Positions 34,510 to 47,186 of a stretch of 64,000 nucleotides of DNA are shown here, one piece after another. Every line of letters starts with the position of its first letter. Within the stretch, counting starts at the first letter, position 1. Location: contig NC_090451.1 of NCBI RefSeq assembly GCF_031143425.1, positions 355,206,339 through 355,270,338 of the forward strand, read 5' to 3'. The notes beneath the pieces are model-generated. The model was not told the origin of the DNA and ran no database searches. It saw nothing but the letters and a program-made list of their open reading frames with translations. A program made the translations under genes and the position numbers. Source of the stretch: Pleurodeles waltl. Its lineage: Eukaryota > Chordata > Amphibia > Caudata > Salamandridae.

Positions 34510-34851
34510 GTCAGTCATTCAGAAAATTCTTTATTCAGCAGTTTGCCATAAAGGCACAGATCCATTTTGTACAAAATAGGAAAATAATTAAAACACATTT
34601 CAAAATGTATAAAAAGTTAAAAACATATCGATACTGGACAAATTCATGTTATTTCCTAGTGACATTAACACTACTAACGAGTTAAAACAATTATAAATAT
34701 ACAAGAAATTAAAATATGACCTTTGCTTAGTTAAATTAAAAAGATCACAAGTTAATTTAATAATCTTATCCATATCTGAATTAAACTAATATACATCTTA
34801 ATCGGCCATGTCGTATTGTTTCCGGATAGCAATAGCAGACCTAATAAAATC

Positions 34852-37800
34852 TTATACAGAGTAACAGATTTGAATTGTTGGCATTTTTTTAACATAAGTC
34901 AATGCATCCTTATAGAATGCAAATTTTAGTTTACGTAGGCAGGGCAGTATAAAAACATGTCTAGGTGCAGTATACAGTGTACAGAATAAGAAGAAATGGC
35001 ATGTGCTCTGCTTAGATCTAGTATCGCAGGGGCAATTTGGAAGCTCTTTTTGCCACATACATTGTTTGGGAAAAGCCACTCTGAAATGTATTAAATTCAA
35101 TCTAAATAAAGATAAGAAGAAGCATAATTGTGGGCTTGGGAACCAAGTTAAATAGGGTTCCAAAATATCTGTAGTTGAAATTTGGACATAGGGGTCAAAA
35201 GTTTTCAGTTTCAAAGCCCAGTGGAATCTAAGATTCAAAGTATACTCAATATGCTGTTTTTTTTACCAGCTCCTTTGCATTTATGGGTAGGGACCTTGGG
35301 TCAAGGAACATACTCGAGCCCCAAGTTTCGAAAAGATTATGGAAATGTAGAAACAAAGGGATTCTGTTTATTTTAGCCAGTTGAATACAATCAGTCATGC
35401 AGTCTTGTACCAGAATAGCCTCAGGATTACTCCAACATTTAAGCCACATTAGGAGGGGGGGCAACCGCAATCAAGTCCTCTATGTATCGTAAGCCCAATT
35501 TCTTATGGCAGATAATATTTGCTACGTTCTTAGGTACCTGCAATAGTCTGTGAGCAAATTTATTCTCAGCACATTGTAGTTGATCTGCTTTAGCATAGCC
35601 CCCACAAACCCGCCCCGTATGTGGCTGCTGAAACACATTTAGAGTTATAAAGCCTAGAGATCTGGTATACTGGTCTATGACCCAATTTGCGGGCAAAGCG
35701 AAAAATTGATTCAACGTTTCTCACCATTTGCTGTGTCGTGGTTCGACGATGGGTGTTCCATAACATGGAGGAACTTACAAGCATACCTGAATAACAAAAG
35801 TCTCTCACTTTGTTAGTGATGTTTCCTCCCATACTAAATCGTTTCGACCTTGTATTTTGAGGACCACAAGTCATAACATACATCTTTGTAAAATTTTACT
35901 TTCAAATCAAGATCCTGCATAAAAGTAAAAAAAAAAGGTCCAACATACCTTGAAGACCATTTGCTATGCGCGCGATTATAACTACGTCATCAGCATACAA
36001 TAATACTGGGAGCTGTGTCAGTCCCACCTAGGAAAATCCTTCCCGTTTTTTACTAGGAAGTCATAGACCCCCATTAATATATAACAAAAATAGGAATGGC
36101 GCTAGGATGCAGCCCTGTCTTACTTCTTGCGTAATTGTAAAAGGGTGAGTTCTTTCACCATGAATACCATATTGCACTGAAACCAATAGGTCAGTATGTA
36201 ATTGCTTTATTAACTCCAGCAAGTTCGAATCGATCCCCATAGTTTCCATTATCCTCCAAAGTTTACCTATATTTACCAGATCAAAGGCACTTGAGAGATC
36301 AACACATGCCATATGAATGGATTTTTTTTCTAACAGTGACATACTGACTTAGAATGAGGTGCAAATTAAGTGCTTGTTCTACAGTGCCTAGACCAGGTCT
36401 AAATCCATATTGGATCGGGGAGAGAGTCTTTGCCTTGGACACCCACTCCGCTAACCGTGACAAAATCACACTCCCAAAAATCTTGGCGGTTCAATCTATA
36501 AGGGAGATTGGCCTATAACAGGTTGGATCTTGTCTATTACCCTTTTTAAATATAGGGATAATTATGGCCAACTTCCATGAAGATGGAATATTACTCTTTA
36601 CTATACTTGGAACATTTGCAATTAAAGAGCCCCAAAGATTTGGTATAGATTTAAAAAGGTCAATGGGAACCCAATTGGGGCTGGGAGCCTTGCCTGACCT
36701 TAAAAGATTGATTGCTGTAATAACCTTGTGGTGCTCTAAAGATCTATCTGTTATGTTCGGATTAGATTCCACAGGCTTCTTTCTGGTCAATATTGTCAGC
36801 CCTTTCCATTTGAAAATCGTTATCAGGCTGAAATACCCTTGTGAAATGGTTCACCGAGACTGATTCTGAGATCAGGCAGTCATCATCCTGGGTGTCATGT
36901 TCAGAGAAGAAAGGGTGATTTACCACCCTCCAAAATTTTGATGTATCCTTCAGTTCAGTAGCTGCCAAGAGTTCTTCCCATGCTTCGGTTCTAACTTCTG
37001 TTTTTTTCTCTTCTAATGTTGTATTATACTGTACCCTAGCCAGTTTGACTACATCACGGGAGAAGCGAATAGATCTGAGAGCTTTTTAAAAGTTTTTATG
37101 AGCAGCTGTGCATGCAGAATTCAACCAGTGGTGTACCTCTGGCCCCCGAGGAATCCTATCCCTTACCAATGCCTCAGAGATTGCATTACTTAAATGTTCG
37201 TATTCCAATACTATAAGATCATGAGTTGGTTGAAGGGACAAGCATATATTAATGGAATCTAACTTTTGTTTAATGATTTTCTGATAGAAATTCTTTGGAT
37301 CTACCTTTTCCCATTTCATGTGTGCTCAAAGATTGTTTTATAAATGCAGGTTTACATCTCACTTCCCTATTCAATTTAACCAGTTTGGTATTATAAGCTA
37401 GATGAATACATAAGGGATTGTGATCATTATCACAATGTGAAATTACCTTAAAATCAAGAATTAAATTAAAATCTAAAAAAGAAAATTAATCAATGATACT
37501 CCCTCTGGGATTCCCTGTAAACGTAGGGATTTTTTTTTTAACATTCACAGGGGCCTTTTCCCTTGCGTAAGAAAGATCGAACGTATAAATAAAATAATTT
37601 AAGTCTTCACCTTGATTTGAATGAATTAAGTGGGTTGTCACCTCTCTACCGTCAGTAGGGGTGCTGTATGCATGTGAATCTTCCTGATGACATAGGGGCA
37701 TATTAAAGTATCTTAGCCAGATCAAGGTTAGTTCTTTGTCCTTAAGTCCAGTGAAGGAATCAAGAAAATCTATTACGTCCTCAAGGCTTCCATTCAGGAG

Positions 37801-38110
37801 GCCACTTGGTATGTTATTATAAAAAGGTATTAACAAAATACCTTTGCTCCCCTTAATCAGCAATAAAACATTCAAAGTAAGATGAGGACCAGATTAAAGT
37901 TGCCTCTATTTTTGGTAATTGCAGTGAGACGAGAACCGAAAGTGCTTGTTGATGTAAGGATAAATAGCCATCCAATAGAAGAGGGTACTATGACCAAGTC
38001 ACCTGCAAACCGATTATATCATACATAGATATGAAATTCAACCAATCTGGATTTAGACCGAAGCCCTGCAACATTCCAACTAATTAAAGTTAAATATTTG
38101 CGACCTAGTC
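34852..38110 (-). pseudogene. LINE-epsilon ORF2 (endonuclease-RT), many frame breaks
   Basis: In sense order: LTLISWNVAGLRSKSRLVEF (first endonuclease motif, about 38,090); an endonuclease middle (37,875-37,486); KVDPKNFYQKIIKQKLD (37,310); KAPSPNWVPIDLFK (36,690) and CYRPISLID (36,495), RT motif 1; VDLSSAFDLVNIGKLW (36,300), the first catalytic Asp; RQGCILAPFLFLLYIN (36,090); and LLYADDVVI with YADD at 35,986-35,997. Then come FCYSGMLVSSSMLWNTHRR and a C-terminal CPCDTRSKQSTCHFF. Frames change at least six times. In the family it makes and inserts the cDNA; this copy is inactive. Confidence 0.8.
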
Positions 38111-38264
38111 CCGCCACCCGATCTTTCCTAGTGGTAGTAGGTGTAGAAACACAAAGAGAAAGGCCTATCTCGTCAAAGCCATCCTCTAGTAAGAAAGTAT
38201 TGTGCCCAACTCCTTCCGTTTTGCCCATCAAGACATCCCTCGTGAATCTATCAGTATCTATAAG

Positions 38265-39530
38265 TCAATCATTCTCGTCTAAGGGGTTAAGGGCAGGGCA
38301 ACAGTGAGTAATAGGAACATTTGTCCGAGTTTGTGGCAGAAACGGCCCTGAATAATATTCACACTGCACTACTGTAGGGAAAGTAGGAAGGGTGATAGGG
38401 ACATAGAAGTGACTTAATGGGTACGTTTGGATCCCTTCTTTGGTCCTGACAGAATGAACCAAGTCAGCCAAAAAGCGCTTGACTAAATAAGGATTAGCAA
38501 AATTAATCACAACACAATCACCCTCATGTACTTTCTTTGATGAACCAACCTATTTCACTCTGCATGCCATGAGAATCTTATGTAAATCTCCATGATATCC
38601 AGATTTAATCCTCAACCAGTGGGCAGACTTCCTTATTAAGGCTGGGGTATCTTCCTTATGACAGGCATCTGCGGTTGGACATTTACTAGGATCAAAACAT
38701 ACAGTGCACATTCAGGAGGTAATTGCAATATCTCTTCACAAGTTTTATTAGGGCTAGTAGAAGGCAGGATTCGGCACCCGGAATTAACTGAGTTTCGATT
38801 TTCTGAGCGTGGCTTAGGCTCCATGTAACGCCGTCTGGAAGTTGAAACAGGGATGAACCAATTTCATTTGGTAGAAAGTTAGGTGATAGATTTCCATTAC
38901 TATGAACCACATCTTGATTATGCGGCTCCCAAAATTGGAAGAAGATCCAATCGCTTAGTTATCAAATTAATGAGCTTCTCCTCAAGAGCTGCACAGAAAG
39001 GTTTGAGTATAGAGTCAATTATATACGTAGGGTCATTCAAAATAACTTCCTTCTCTCTGCACCCGGATGTCTTATCAAGAGCTACCAGTTGGCCAACAGG
39101 TTTCTCCAGATGGGAATAACTTTTCCTTTTATTCCCTGGGACTCGCTTTGTATTTTTGGGCTTTCCTCCTGCTTTCCTCTTTTTCAGAGGTGGAGAACCC
39201 GCCTGCGAGCAATCTATCTTTAGAGCCTCACATTCATTTAAAGCTTGCACGGGTGTGGTACAAATTCCAGAAAGTGAGGTATCTGAGATGGGGGCCTTCC
39301 TAGGTGACTGGGCCCCTTGCATGGGTTTTATAAAAACTTTGGGCTCCAAAGGCGGCCTCTAAGTTGATTTTTGAAAAGCCACAATCTTTTCCTCTACTTC
39401 TCCTAGTTCGGACTCAATAGCCCCTATAACAGATGATAAATAGCATGTAACAGATGGTTGAACTAAAGGGTCTGGTCCACCCTCCTCCTCTTGTGTGCTA
39501 ATTTTCATTTTCCCCATTATAGTCACTAAT
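38265..39530 (-). pseudogene. LINE-epsilon ORF1-like region
   Basis: It begins near an ATG at about 39,515 (MGKMKISTQEEEGG), with an acidic segment including IESELGEVEEKIVAF. After a break it continues in 39,349-38,918 with a basic, nuclear-signal-like stretch (PPLKKRKAGGKPKNTKR) and a hydrophobic segment FCAALEEKLINLITKRL that may form a short coiled coil. Two further pieces (38,910-38,636 and 38,510-38,265) follow. No zinc knuckle or RRM was identified. The role is assumed from its position between the 5' monomers and the endonuclease. Confidence 0.5.
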
Positions 39531-39726
39531 TTGCAAGCCTTAAAAACTAAACATATGACTGGGCAAATAACCACTTCTCTAAGAGGGGCAGCCCAATCTA
39601 GGCCCAGATCTTCTCCAGCAACTTGCCTCACATACCTATTCTGACCCAGAACTCATAGGGTTGGCCTGGCCTCTTCCGGTCACTGACAGGTAAAGGACGG
39701 GCCCGGGCTTTGCCTGGGCGCGTCCT

Positions 39727-39953
39727 GCGCTGAGGGGAATCCTTCAGCACTTTTGTGCACCCACGATATGCTGCTCTGCCCCCCTGGCACTGAAGGGCTT
39801 CTGGGACAGGGAGTCCCCAGGGAAACAAAGTCTTTACCCGCGCTGCGGGGAATCCTTCGATGCTATTGTGCGCCCGTGATATGCTGCTCCGCCCCCCTGG
39901 TGCTAAAGGGCTTTCTGGGACAGGGAGTCCCCAGGGAAACAAAGTCTTTACTA
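39727..39953 (-). repeat. Two 113-bp tandem monomers at the LINE-epsilon 5' end
   Basis: 39,727-39,839 and 39,840-39,953 are near-identical, starting GCGCTGAGGGGAATCC and GCGCTGCGGGGAATCC and sharing GGGAGTCCCCAGGGAAAC. They lie just upstream of ORF1 in the sense direction and are richer in CpG than the surrounding DNA. This is the place and form of promoter monomers known from mouse L1. Promoter function is inferred. Confidence 0.7.
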
Positions 39954-40125
39954 AAGTCAAAATCTGCACAGAAAGAGGGAGTAAAGGAGAAATTTTCTTG
40001 TAGGAGTCTCCAACATCTGCCCAAACTAAATCAATTAGACTTCTAGTGAATCGGAGTCTCAGTTCAGTTGCATAAACAGCACAGTCTCCTGATTGGTCAC
40101 CCTGCATGCAACAGATGCACAAGCA

Positions 40126-42796
40126 TTTAAGCGGTTACAAAAAATAAGCAGTCAATACTACAGCAAATAAGAGTGACCTTTCACACCCTCACACCATTTG
40201 TCTCAGTAACCAGTGTTAGAGCCAGCATCAGGCAGAAAGTACAAGACAGATCAGACAAAATGTATAGAGAGATTTAAGGCTTATGATGGAAACAGAACAA
40301 CTAATTTAAGACCGAATGTAAGCCAATGAGAAGACCATCGATCGACTGACTCCTTCAAAAAATCCAAATTGCTGAAGAGTGATCCTACATCTTCATAGTG
40401 AGCACCCGAGAAGATGACCTGGCGTTGGAAGCAGAAAGTACATGGGAGAGTTAAGGGGACTGAGGAAAACCAGAGATTGAGGGAAAATAAGTAAACAGTT
40501 TATAGAGAAAGTACTGTCTTTGATGACAAGATTAATTATTAAGTGATGTTAGCAGAAAAGCATAGGCCCGGTGTTGATTTTTTTTTTTAGGGGGGGGGGG
40601 GGATGGGGAGGGGGTTGGCACAGAAGATTTAGGCACAAACTGTTAATCAGGGGTATTCATATAAAGATCACTATTCTGAACTGATAAAATCCTTTGCACT
40701 TTTCTGCTTATGTACCCCACTGCATTTCAAATACTCACATATCTGACTGTCTTTCATTCATAACTTTTTTGCATTTAGTCAACTGCACACGTATAACATA
40801 TATTTGCTTTATAATAGGTTGATAGCTTGTGAATTATTAATATGTATATTAAAATGATTATCAACATGTGACGGAATTCAATGAAGGTGCAGCACAATTA
40901 ATGTTAATTCTTGCATTTATATTATTCTGCAAGAGGCCTGCCCTTTTCAAAATATCTAGACAAGTGTACTTACGACGCTTGGCACTGACATGTATTAAGT
41001 AGAAAGCAAACTTCATTTGTTTAAGCTTTAGCTAAAATATATCTATCTATATATATGCAAAAAAGAAGAGAACTCTGGGTAGTTCCCAAGTTTAGGTGGA
41101 GAGCAGCTCTAGTAAGGAGCACCCTGCAACATCAGCAACACTAGATTTGCTCATCTCAAATGTCTGTTTATCTAGCAAAGTTTTTAAGCATTGGATCAGC
41201 ACAGTGCTATCCACGCCGAGCTAGATAGTGACAAAGTCTTTTGCCATTTGTACAGCAAAGGTAGAGCTGCTCTCCACTTAAACTTGGGAACTACCCAAAG
41301 TTCTTTCTTCTTTTTTGCATAATTTATGCGTCACTCTAACAGCAGACACAAACTCAGACTGGCTCTAAATAGTGCTAAGACACCTTAACTACGGCACAGA
41401 AGAGAAGTTGAAGAGACTGATTGCATCACACAAGGAAAGGAACTTCCAAAGTCCTGTCACAATTTTGCAACTTAACATTTTGCTTTTAATTGCATTCTTT
41501 GTCATTATACTGTTTGTTTTTATAGTTAGATTTAGACACATCACTAAATAAGGATGTCGATTTTTAATTAGGTCTTAAATATAAACTGTATTCTATGCTG
41601 TGTCCATTCCTGGGGAACGGAATTCAAAGCTCAACAACAAACAAATAATCATGCACGTCTCATTGGACTGATCATTGCCCAGAATGTACCATCCTCATGT
41701 AATGCACAGGCTGCTTGTAGGTTTCAATCTACCTGCTTTCCTGTCTCAAGTTGGTAAGTTGACAATGAGTCTGCACTTTGGCTGAAGGTCTAGAGTATCT
41801 AAGGGGCTAACACTGGCCTGTGTTTTGCAAAAGAGTACAACAAACTCATCTGTTCAGGCCATGCATTAGGGCACATCCACCCCACAGTGAAAGACAAGAG
41901 TACCAAAATTTACTAATAGCAGATAGGTCCTTAGTAATAGAGATCCCTCATCTCTGTGTGTTTGTTAGATGCTTAACTAGTAAAATGTATTACCCATACA
42001 ATTTCATTTTCAGTTCTACAATGGCAGCTCAAACCTGTCCCCATAAAGGTACATTTCAGGCACCGTTAACATTACATGTCACAAGAAGGGGTTTCTCTGG
42101 GATGAAGCAGTTTTTGCTGTGAATGCACATACTCCATAATCCTATGTAATGTATTTCACTTGGGTGGAGTACGATCCTGTAAATCCAATTACCAATTTTC
42201 ACACATATAAAGCTGATCTCGCACCGCCTGAATTTCAGCTTTATAATCCCTGTAAATCCCCATAAATATCAACACCAATAAACCTGGTTTAGTGGGTCAT
42301 TTGCCACATTTAATGCCAAACGCCAGAATGGGTCCCTTCAGGCATTTGGGGGCTACTTGGCCTGTGTTGGCTGACTATACTCCATAATTCGGGAGTCAAA
42401 AATCTAAACACTGCCAATGAAGACAATTATTATTATGTCAATTAGTAGCTATATACAGGCTACTTCAAAAATATGTTCTATAGTCCATAGGGACTGGTAT
42501 TTTGGTTAAAGCTGCTGTTTAACACCTGCATGCTATGTACAAAGGAAATGATCCACAGACTTAATACAATCACGGGCAAAGCGACAAAGGAGGACGAAAT
42601 TCCATTTTTGATAGCTCAGAAAGATAATTATTTTGCAGTGCTCTATCATTAGACGACACCTTAAAACAAAGAATTCAAGCTTTCATGTGTTATGGCACAT
42701 TCTAGCAGAGTGTACTAGATGAGAACAATCTTCGCTAGTATTTACACTACTATGCATAACCCATCTACACTGGTGGCATTACCAGAGATATTAAAG
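40126..42796. other. Unassigned A/T-rich sequence with one MITE
   Basis: Apart from the inverted-repeat element at 41,056-41,319 and a G-run (about 40,591-40,602), no coding or repeat structure was recognised. Confidence 0.4.
41056..41319. mobile_element. MITE-like fold-back element, 264 bp
   Basis: The left arm 41,056-41,110 and right arm 41,263-41,319 are inverted copies of about 55 bp with few differences (start TGCAAAAAAGAAG, end CTTCTTTTTTGCA), around a central part of about 150 bp. A TA dinucleotide lies on each side (41,054-41,055 and 41,320-41,321), which fits a Tc1/mariner-type MITE. No coding capacity. Confidence 0.7.
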
Positions 42797-43160
42797 AACA
42801 AGTTACTTAACTTTGGTAACAAATTATTTGGTAGAGACAATCGAGTTGCAGATTCCTTACCTTAGAATTTCCCCTAGGTGTCAGTCTGGATCAGGAGATT
42901 TTTCTCAAGCAGTACCCCCTGCAATCTGTTAGGTGGAAGTGGTCGACTCCGCATAGGGCTTTGGTGTCATGCTTGCCAGATGATGTCACGGGTTGTATAT
43001 AGGTGCCACCCCGCCACGCTCACGTCCATTACTTTTCACGACTTTCCACACCAGAAGCATGAAGCCATTAAGAACACTGACCCTGGTGCGTTAGAACTAG
43101 GGCATTGAAAAGGAAGTCTCTGTCCCTAGAAAATCTGCAGAGCAGGGAGCATCGCTAAGG
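42797..43160 (-). mobile_element. DIRS-C, 3' terminal repeat segment
   Basis: Collinear with 56,150-56,520 of DIRS-A (AACAAGTTACTTA, then TTGCAGATTCCTTACC, GGTCGACTCC and CTCTGTCCCTAGAAA). The sequence switches to LTR near 43,160, so the internal coding part (recombinase, RNase H and RT) is missing. Confidence 0.75.
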
Positions 43161-44686
43161 AATCCACCAGCCAGTCTATGTTATTATGAGGTGCCTGCAG
43201 ATGCAGGAGAGTGACCCCTTCACTCCAAGGGAGATTTCCATCTTGCTGCTTGGATGCAAATAGAGTGCTTGTGACCCTGGAGGATGCACAACCATGGAGT
43301 TTACAAAAATCTTGAAGGAGCTGGAGAAACAATGTTGCAGTGGGAGCCCTCCCAATTGGATTCAGTCTGGTTTCAGTTCCAAAAACAGACCAGCAGCGGT
43401 ACCAGAGGCCAGGAGCAGAAGATGTCTTGCAGAGAGTTCCTTGTATAGTCTTGCCTGACAAATTTGAGGACCCCACCCAGGGGGAGCCCTTACGTATACC
43501 TAAAAGGGAGATGGTCACTCTCTGGGTGACCCACCTGTCAGAGGGGGTCTGGGATGTCATCTACCTGGCCGAACCAGTCAGATGCTCCCGGGGGCCTCTG
43601 CCAATCATTTCCAAGATGGCAGGATTAAGTGGCCCACTGGCAGAGCTATGTGCACCTCCCTAGGGGAGGAGCTGGACAGGGAGATGATCACTCCCCAGTC
43701 CTTTGTGCAGTTTTGCACCAGAGCAGGAACTGGGGGTTCCTGAACTGGTGCAAACAGGATTATGCAAGTAGGGTACAAAATGTGCCCTTCAAAGCAGTCT
43801 GGTGGTGCTCAGAGGCCATCCCACTCGAGCCCTTAGACACCTAATACAGAGGGGGGAGGTGGTCACACCTCTCTTGCAGTAAATCCTTTGTTCTGCCTCT
43901 CCGGTCTGACCCAGGCTTGCCAGCAGATCAGTGTGTGGGGTCAGCAGCAGCGTGGGCTGGCAGCTAGACCCTGTAAGGCTGCACAGACAGAACTGGGGGA
44001 TCCTCTAAGGAACCCACAGAGTGCATGGTATCCTACAACTAACACTGGAATTGGTGTAGTTGCATAATTCCAACATGTTTGATACCAAACATGTCTAGGT
44101 TCGGAGAACCCATTATGAAGTCCAACCACTCATGTTGACCAGTGTTCACTACATATTTTAAGATGGCTTACCTGCACTTACAAAGCCCACGGAATGGAGT
44201 TTGAGGTTTGTAGGCGTACCCTGCTCATGCAAGGGTGTACTCACACTTCAGGACATGCACTCTGCCCTTGGCGTGAAGCACCTACCAGAGGGGTGACTTA
44301 CAGTGTCTAAGTGCAGTGACCATGACCTAAGGCAAGCTTGTATTTGTGGTGAAAGGGTGCATGCACCATTTCACACAGGCTACAATGGCAAACATACAAA
44401 CAGTTTTCATGGGCCCTCATGGGTAGCACAATACATGCTACAGCATATGTGGGACCCCTGGTGTACCAATGCTCTTGGTACCTAAGTAACATATACTAGG
44501 GACTCACATAGGTGCACCAGTATGCCAATTGTGGGTGTGAAAAGTTTGCCAGGTACCATATTTAGGGGAGAGAGCACCGACACTGGGGTCCTTATTAGCA
44601 GGTTCCCAGTAAACTACAGTCTAAACTTACAGACATCAGGCAACAAGTGGGGGGGTAACTATGCTAGAAAGATGGCACTTTCCTAC
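43161..44686 (-). mobile_element. LTR (family A), 5' half, inverted
   Basis: In the minus direction it starts TGTAGGAAAGTGCC (terminus at 44,686) and runs parallel to the first half of 22,787-25,459 and 48,511-51,228 up to the GGAGATTCCC-like block near 43,230. The poly(A) half is missing on the left. Frames in it are not conserved. Confidence 0.7.
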
Positions 44687-45693
44687 AGCCCTGTTAGCCA
44701 CTGTCACTCCTGCAATCCGGTGAACGTGTGACAGCTTGTGGAAGACTCAAAGGATCTCCTCACCTGCATCCCCTGGACTCTGCAACTTGACTTCTTCCTT
44801 CACCGTCCTGCAGGAACTTCACCTTCAAGAGGGTGGGCATTGCCTACCTGCACCGCCTCAACATCTGACTGGTTTGGACATTGTCCTCATCTTTTTCAGG
44901 TTCTCCATGTCCAGATTCCACCTTTGGGTTCCACGACCTGGTCCATGGGTCACAAAGGCAGCTGGACAACCAGGCTTCCACTGACTCCAACAAGGGTTTC
45001 TGACACTATTTCACCCCTATGCACCTGGTCTCCCTAATGTAGGTATTCCGGTATTCTGGGTATCCACGGGTGAGGGCACACTCCAGCCTTTTTTTGCCAA
45101 CTGGTTTCCTCAGGGTCCACTGGGAAGAGCCCTAATAAAAATCCAACAGTAATGGTTCTGTGTTAGCCTAAGGGACACCCGGCTCGATAACCACTCTGCA
45201 CCCCAGCGCCTGTGGGATTTCTAGTACTTGCCTCTGGTAATTTCCTTCTCCCCCAGCCCCTGGGGACTCTAACCCACTTACATTGGTTGGGCACCTCCAT
45301 TCTTATATCACTTTCTAAGTTTATGATTCCCCCCTCCCCATAGGTCTCCATGTATTCCTATGCTTTTCCTGCTTGTTAATAAATGTATATTTTATGTGTA
45401 GAAATCTCCAAGTGAAGATATACCAATGGTAGACTAATCATAGTGTTGTAATAAAGAATACTTTAGTTTTGCAACACCTGATGTGGTTCTTTTGTGTGAA
45501 CAGTTACTGACTGACTATTAGGGTACTGCAAGTGCTTAACAGTCCTCCTGGATAAGTGTTAGCTGCTCACCACAGCTACCCCTAAAGAGCTTTTGCTATC
45601 TGGTCACTTAAACACTATCACTAAGGGTTGCCTGGACTCTATACAGGTTGCCACAATGTAGGTGTAATCCATAAACTGAGCCAGCCTCCCACA
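44687..45693 (+). mobile_element. LTR (family A-like), 3' half
   Basis: It ends …CCAGCCTCCCACA (45,693) and carries the LTR tail with AATAAAG near 45,451 followed by a T-rich run and GTGGTTCTTTTGTGTG, matching 25,214-25,459 and 51,006-51,228. Its 5' half is absent. With 43,161-44,686 it forms a head-to-head mosaic. Confidence 0.7.
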
Positions 45694-47186
45694 GTCTTAA
45701 CAGGGGCCGCTGTGCTGGGTTTGGACCAAGTCCCCAGCAGGACAGCACTGAGGGCCTCATTGAAGGGCAAAAGGGGTTCCTAAGAGGAAGCCCCAGGCTG
45801 AAGCAACTCAGTCAGGAGGTTGGTCCTGACAGACACAAGGCAGCATGAGGCCCAGGCTCTCGGGCGCTCTCCTCACCACCATTGAATACAACGCTTCCTT
45901 ACTTCCTAGCCACAGTAGGGAGTGAAAGCATGCCAGTGTCTTGGAAGGTGCCTAGACCACTGGCTTCACTCAAGTCCAGAGCCCAATTCATGGGGTCATC
46001 AAGATGGTATTCTTAAATGTCCAGTGACCCCTCCGTACTTTCACTGTACTCATACCCATAAGAATAAGGATAAGAATCGGACCTAGGGAGCAAGGTCCCC
46101 GTAAAAGTAGGAATCTGCATCAAATGACACCGGATCGGCTCTGTGTCGGAGTCAGCAATAAGTATGGGATCAATGCCAACTGCAGGCCTGGGCGGTGTCA
46201 GGAGCATCAACATCTGCACCAGCGTTGGTGAAGGTCGTGGTGACATGACCTACACCACTACAGACCCGGAAATGGATCCCTGGGTGCCCTCCGGAGCAGA
46301 GGCCTAAGCCGTCATTGCAGAACCTGAGGGTGCCCCTACCAACCCCGTGGGCCCTAAGGCCATCTAGCAGTGTTGGACCGGCCAAAAATTAGGCGAATGG
46401 CCTCACAGAACTCACCGATTTTGGTAGAGGTGGCTCCAGCTACCGCAAACTTGGGGAGGCATGACCCAACCCAGACGCAGGCTCCAGGAACAGAGGCTTA
46501 GAGTGGCAACGCACCTTGTTCCGCATTGTGTCCTTCGACCGAGGAAGGTGAAGCCGAAGAACGGTTGCTCTTCTTTGACTTCTTATGCTTACACAAGCAG
46601 CCCGAAGATTCGGACTGGGTCTATGAAGAGTGTGGGCTCCATCAGCAGTCACGTGACCACCTTCTCGACAGGGAGCGAGGTGGAGCCGAGCGCTAGGCCC
46701 CAAGCACCTTTAGGGACCACTCCCTAAAAGCCTTTGGGTTCTTGGCCAGGCACTCTGAGCTCAACTTCAGGTCGGGGTCATGCTCCAAACATCAGAGACA
46801 CATGAGGTGCAGATCCATCACAGACATCATCCCATGACAGGAGTCGCAGGACTTGAAACCAGCCTTCTGTGACAACATCTCGGTGCACCAGAACGTCAAA
46901 AAATCTTCTACAAAAGTCAGAAAACACAGTCAAAAAGTGACTGTGGGGTAGCTCTTTGGATCTGCGTGTAGGCTGGCTCAGAAAGAAAAGAACTGACGTA
47001 AGCGCGCCGGGGTGGGGCCTATATACAACCTGCAACATATTTGATGAGCACGATGCCAACAACAGATGCAGAGTCGACAGACAACACTTAACGGCATGCA
47101 GGTGTACTGCTCGAGAAAAATCTCCAGATTCAGACACCTGGGGGAAATTCAAAGGTAAAGAATCTGCCACTATAAGTCTATCAGAT
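45694..47186 (-). mobile_element. DIRS-C, 5' segment (gag remnants and terminal repeat)
   Basis: Follows 60,225-61,635 of DIRS-A: GTTGGGTTTGGACC-type block at 45,717, gag region 46,013-46,900 and terminal TCTATCAGAT (47,186). Minus-strand gag traces include PRSDSYPYSYGYEY (46,013-46,130), matching PRSDSDPFSYGYEY of DIRS-A. Several frame breaks. With 42,797-43,160 it makes a DIRS that kept both ends and lost its middle. Confidence 0.75.

Larger units (their letters stand above)
34510..40125 (-). mobile_element. LINE-epsilon: nearly complete non-L1 LINE, decayed
   Basis: A minus-strand LINE with tandem 5' monomers (39,727-39,953), an ORF1-like region (about 38,265-39,530), an ORF2 with APE-type endonuclease start (about 38,100) and RT (about 36,870-35,600), and a C-terminal Cys/His motif (about 35,010-35,060). 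The 3' end near 34,520 reads …CTGAATAAAGAATTTTCTG in the sense direction. The RT sequence (RQGCILAPFLF and LLYADDVVI) is unlike the L1 copies in this window. It recalls the I-group clades such as Ingi/Vingi, but I cannot settle the clade. Boundaries are approximate because no target duplication was found. Confidence 0.75.

Noticed and set aside
39628..40122. 164-codon frame as an extra LINE-epsilon protein
   Set aside because: Its repeated segment is only the translation of the two 113-bp 5' monomers, so it is a by-product of the tandem duplication.
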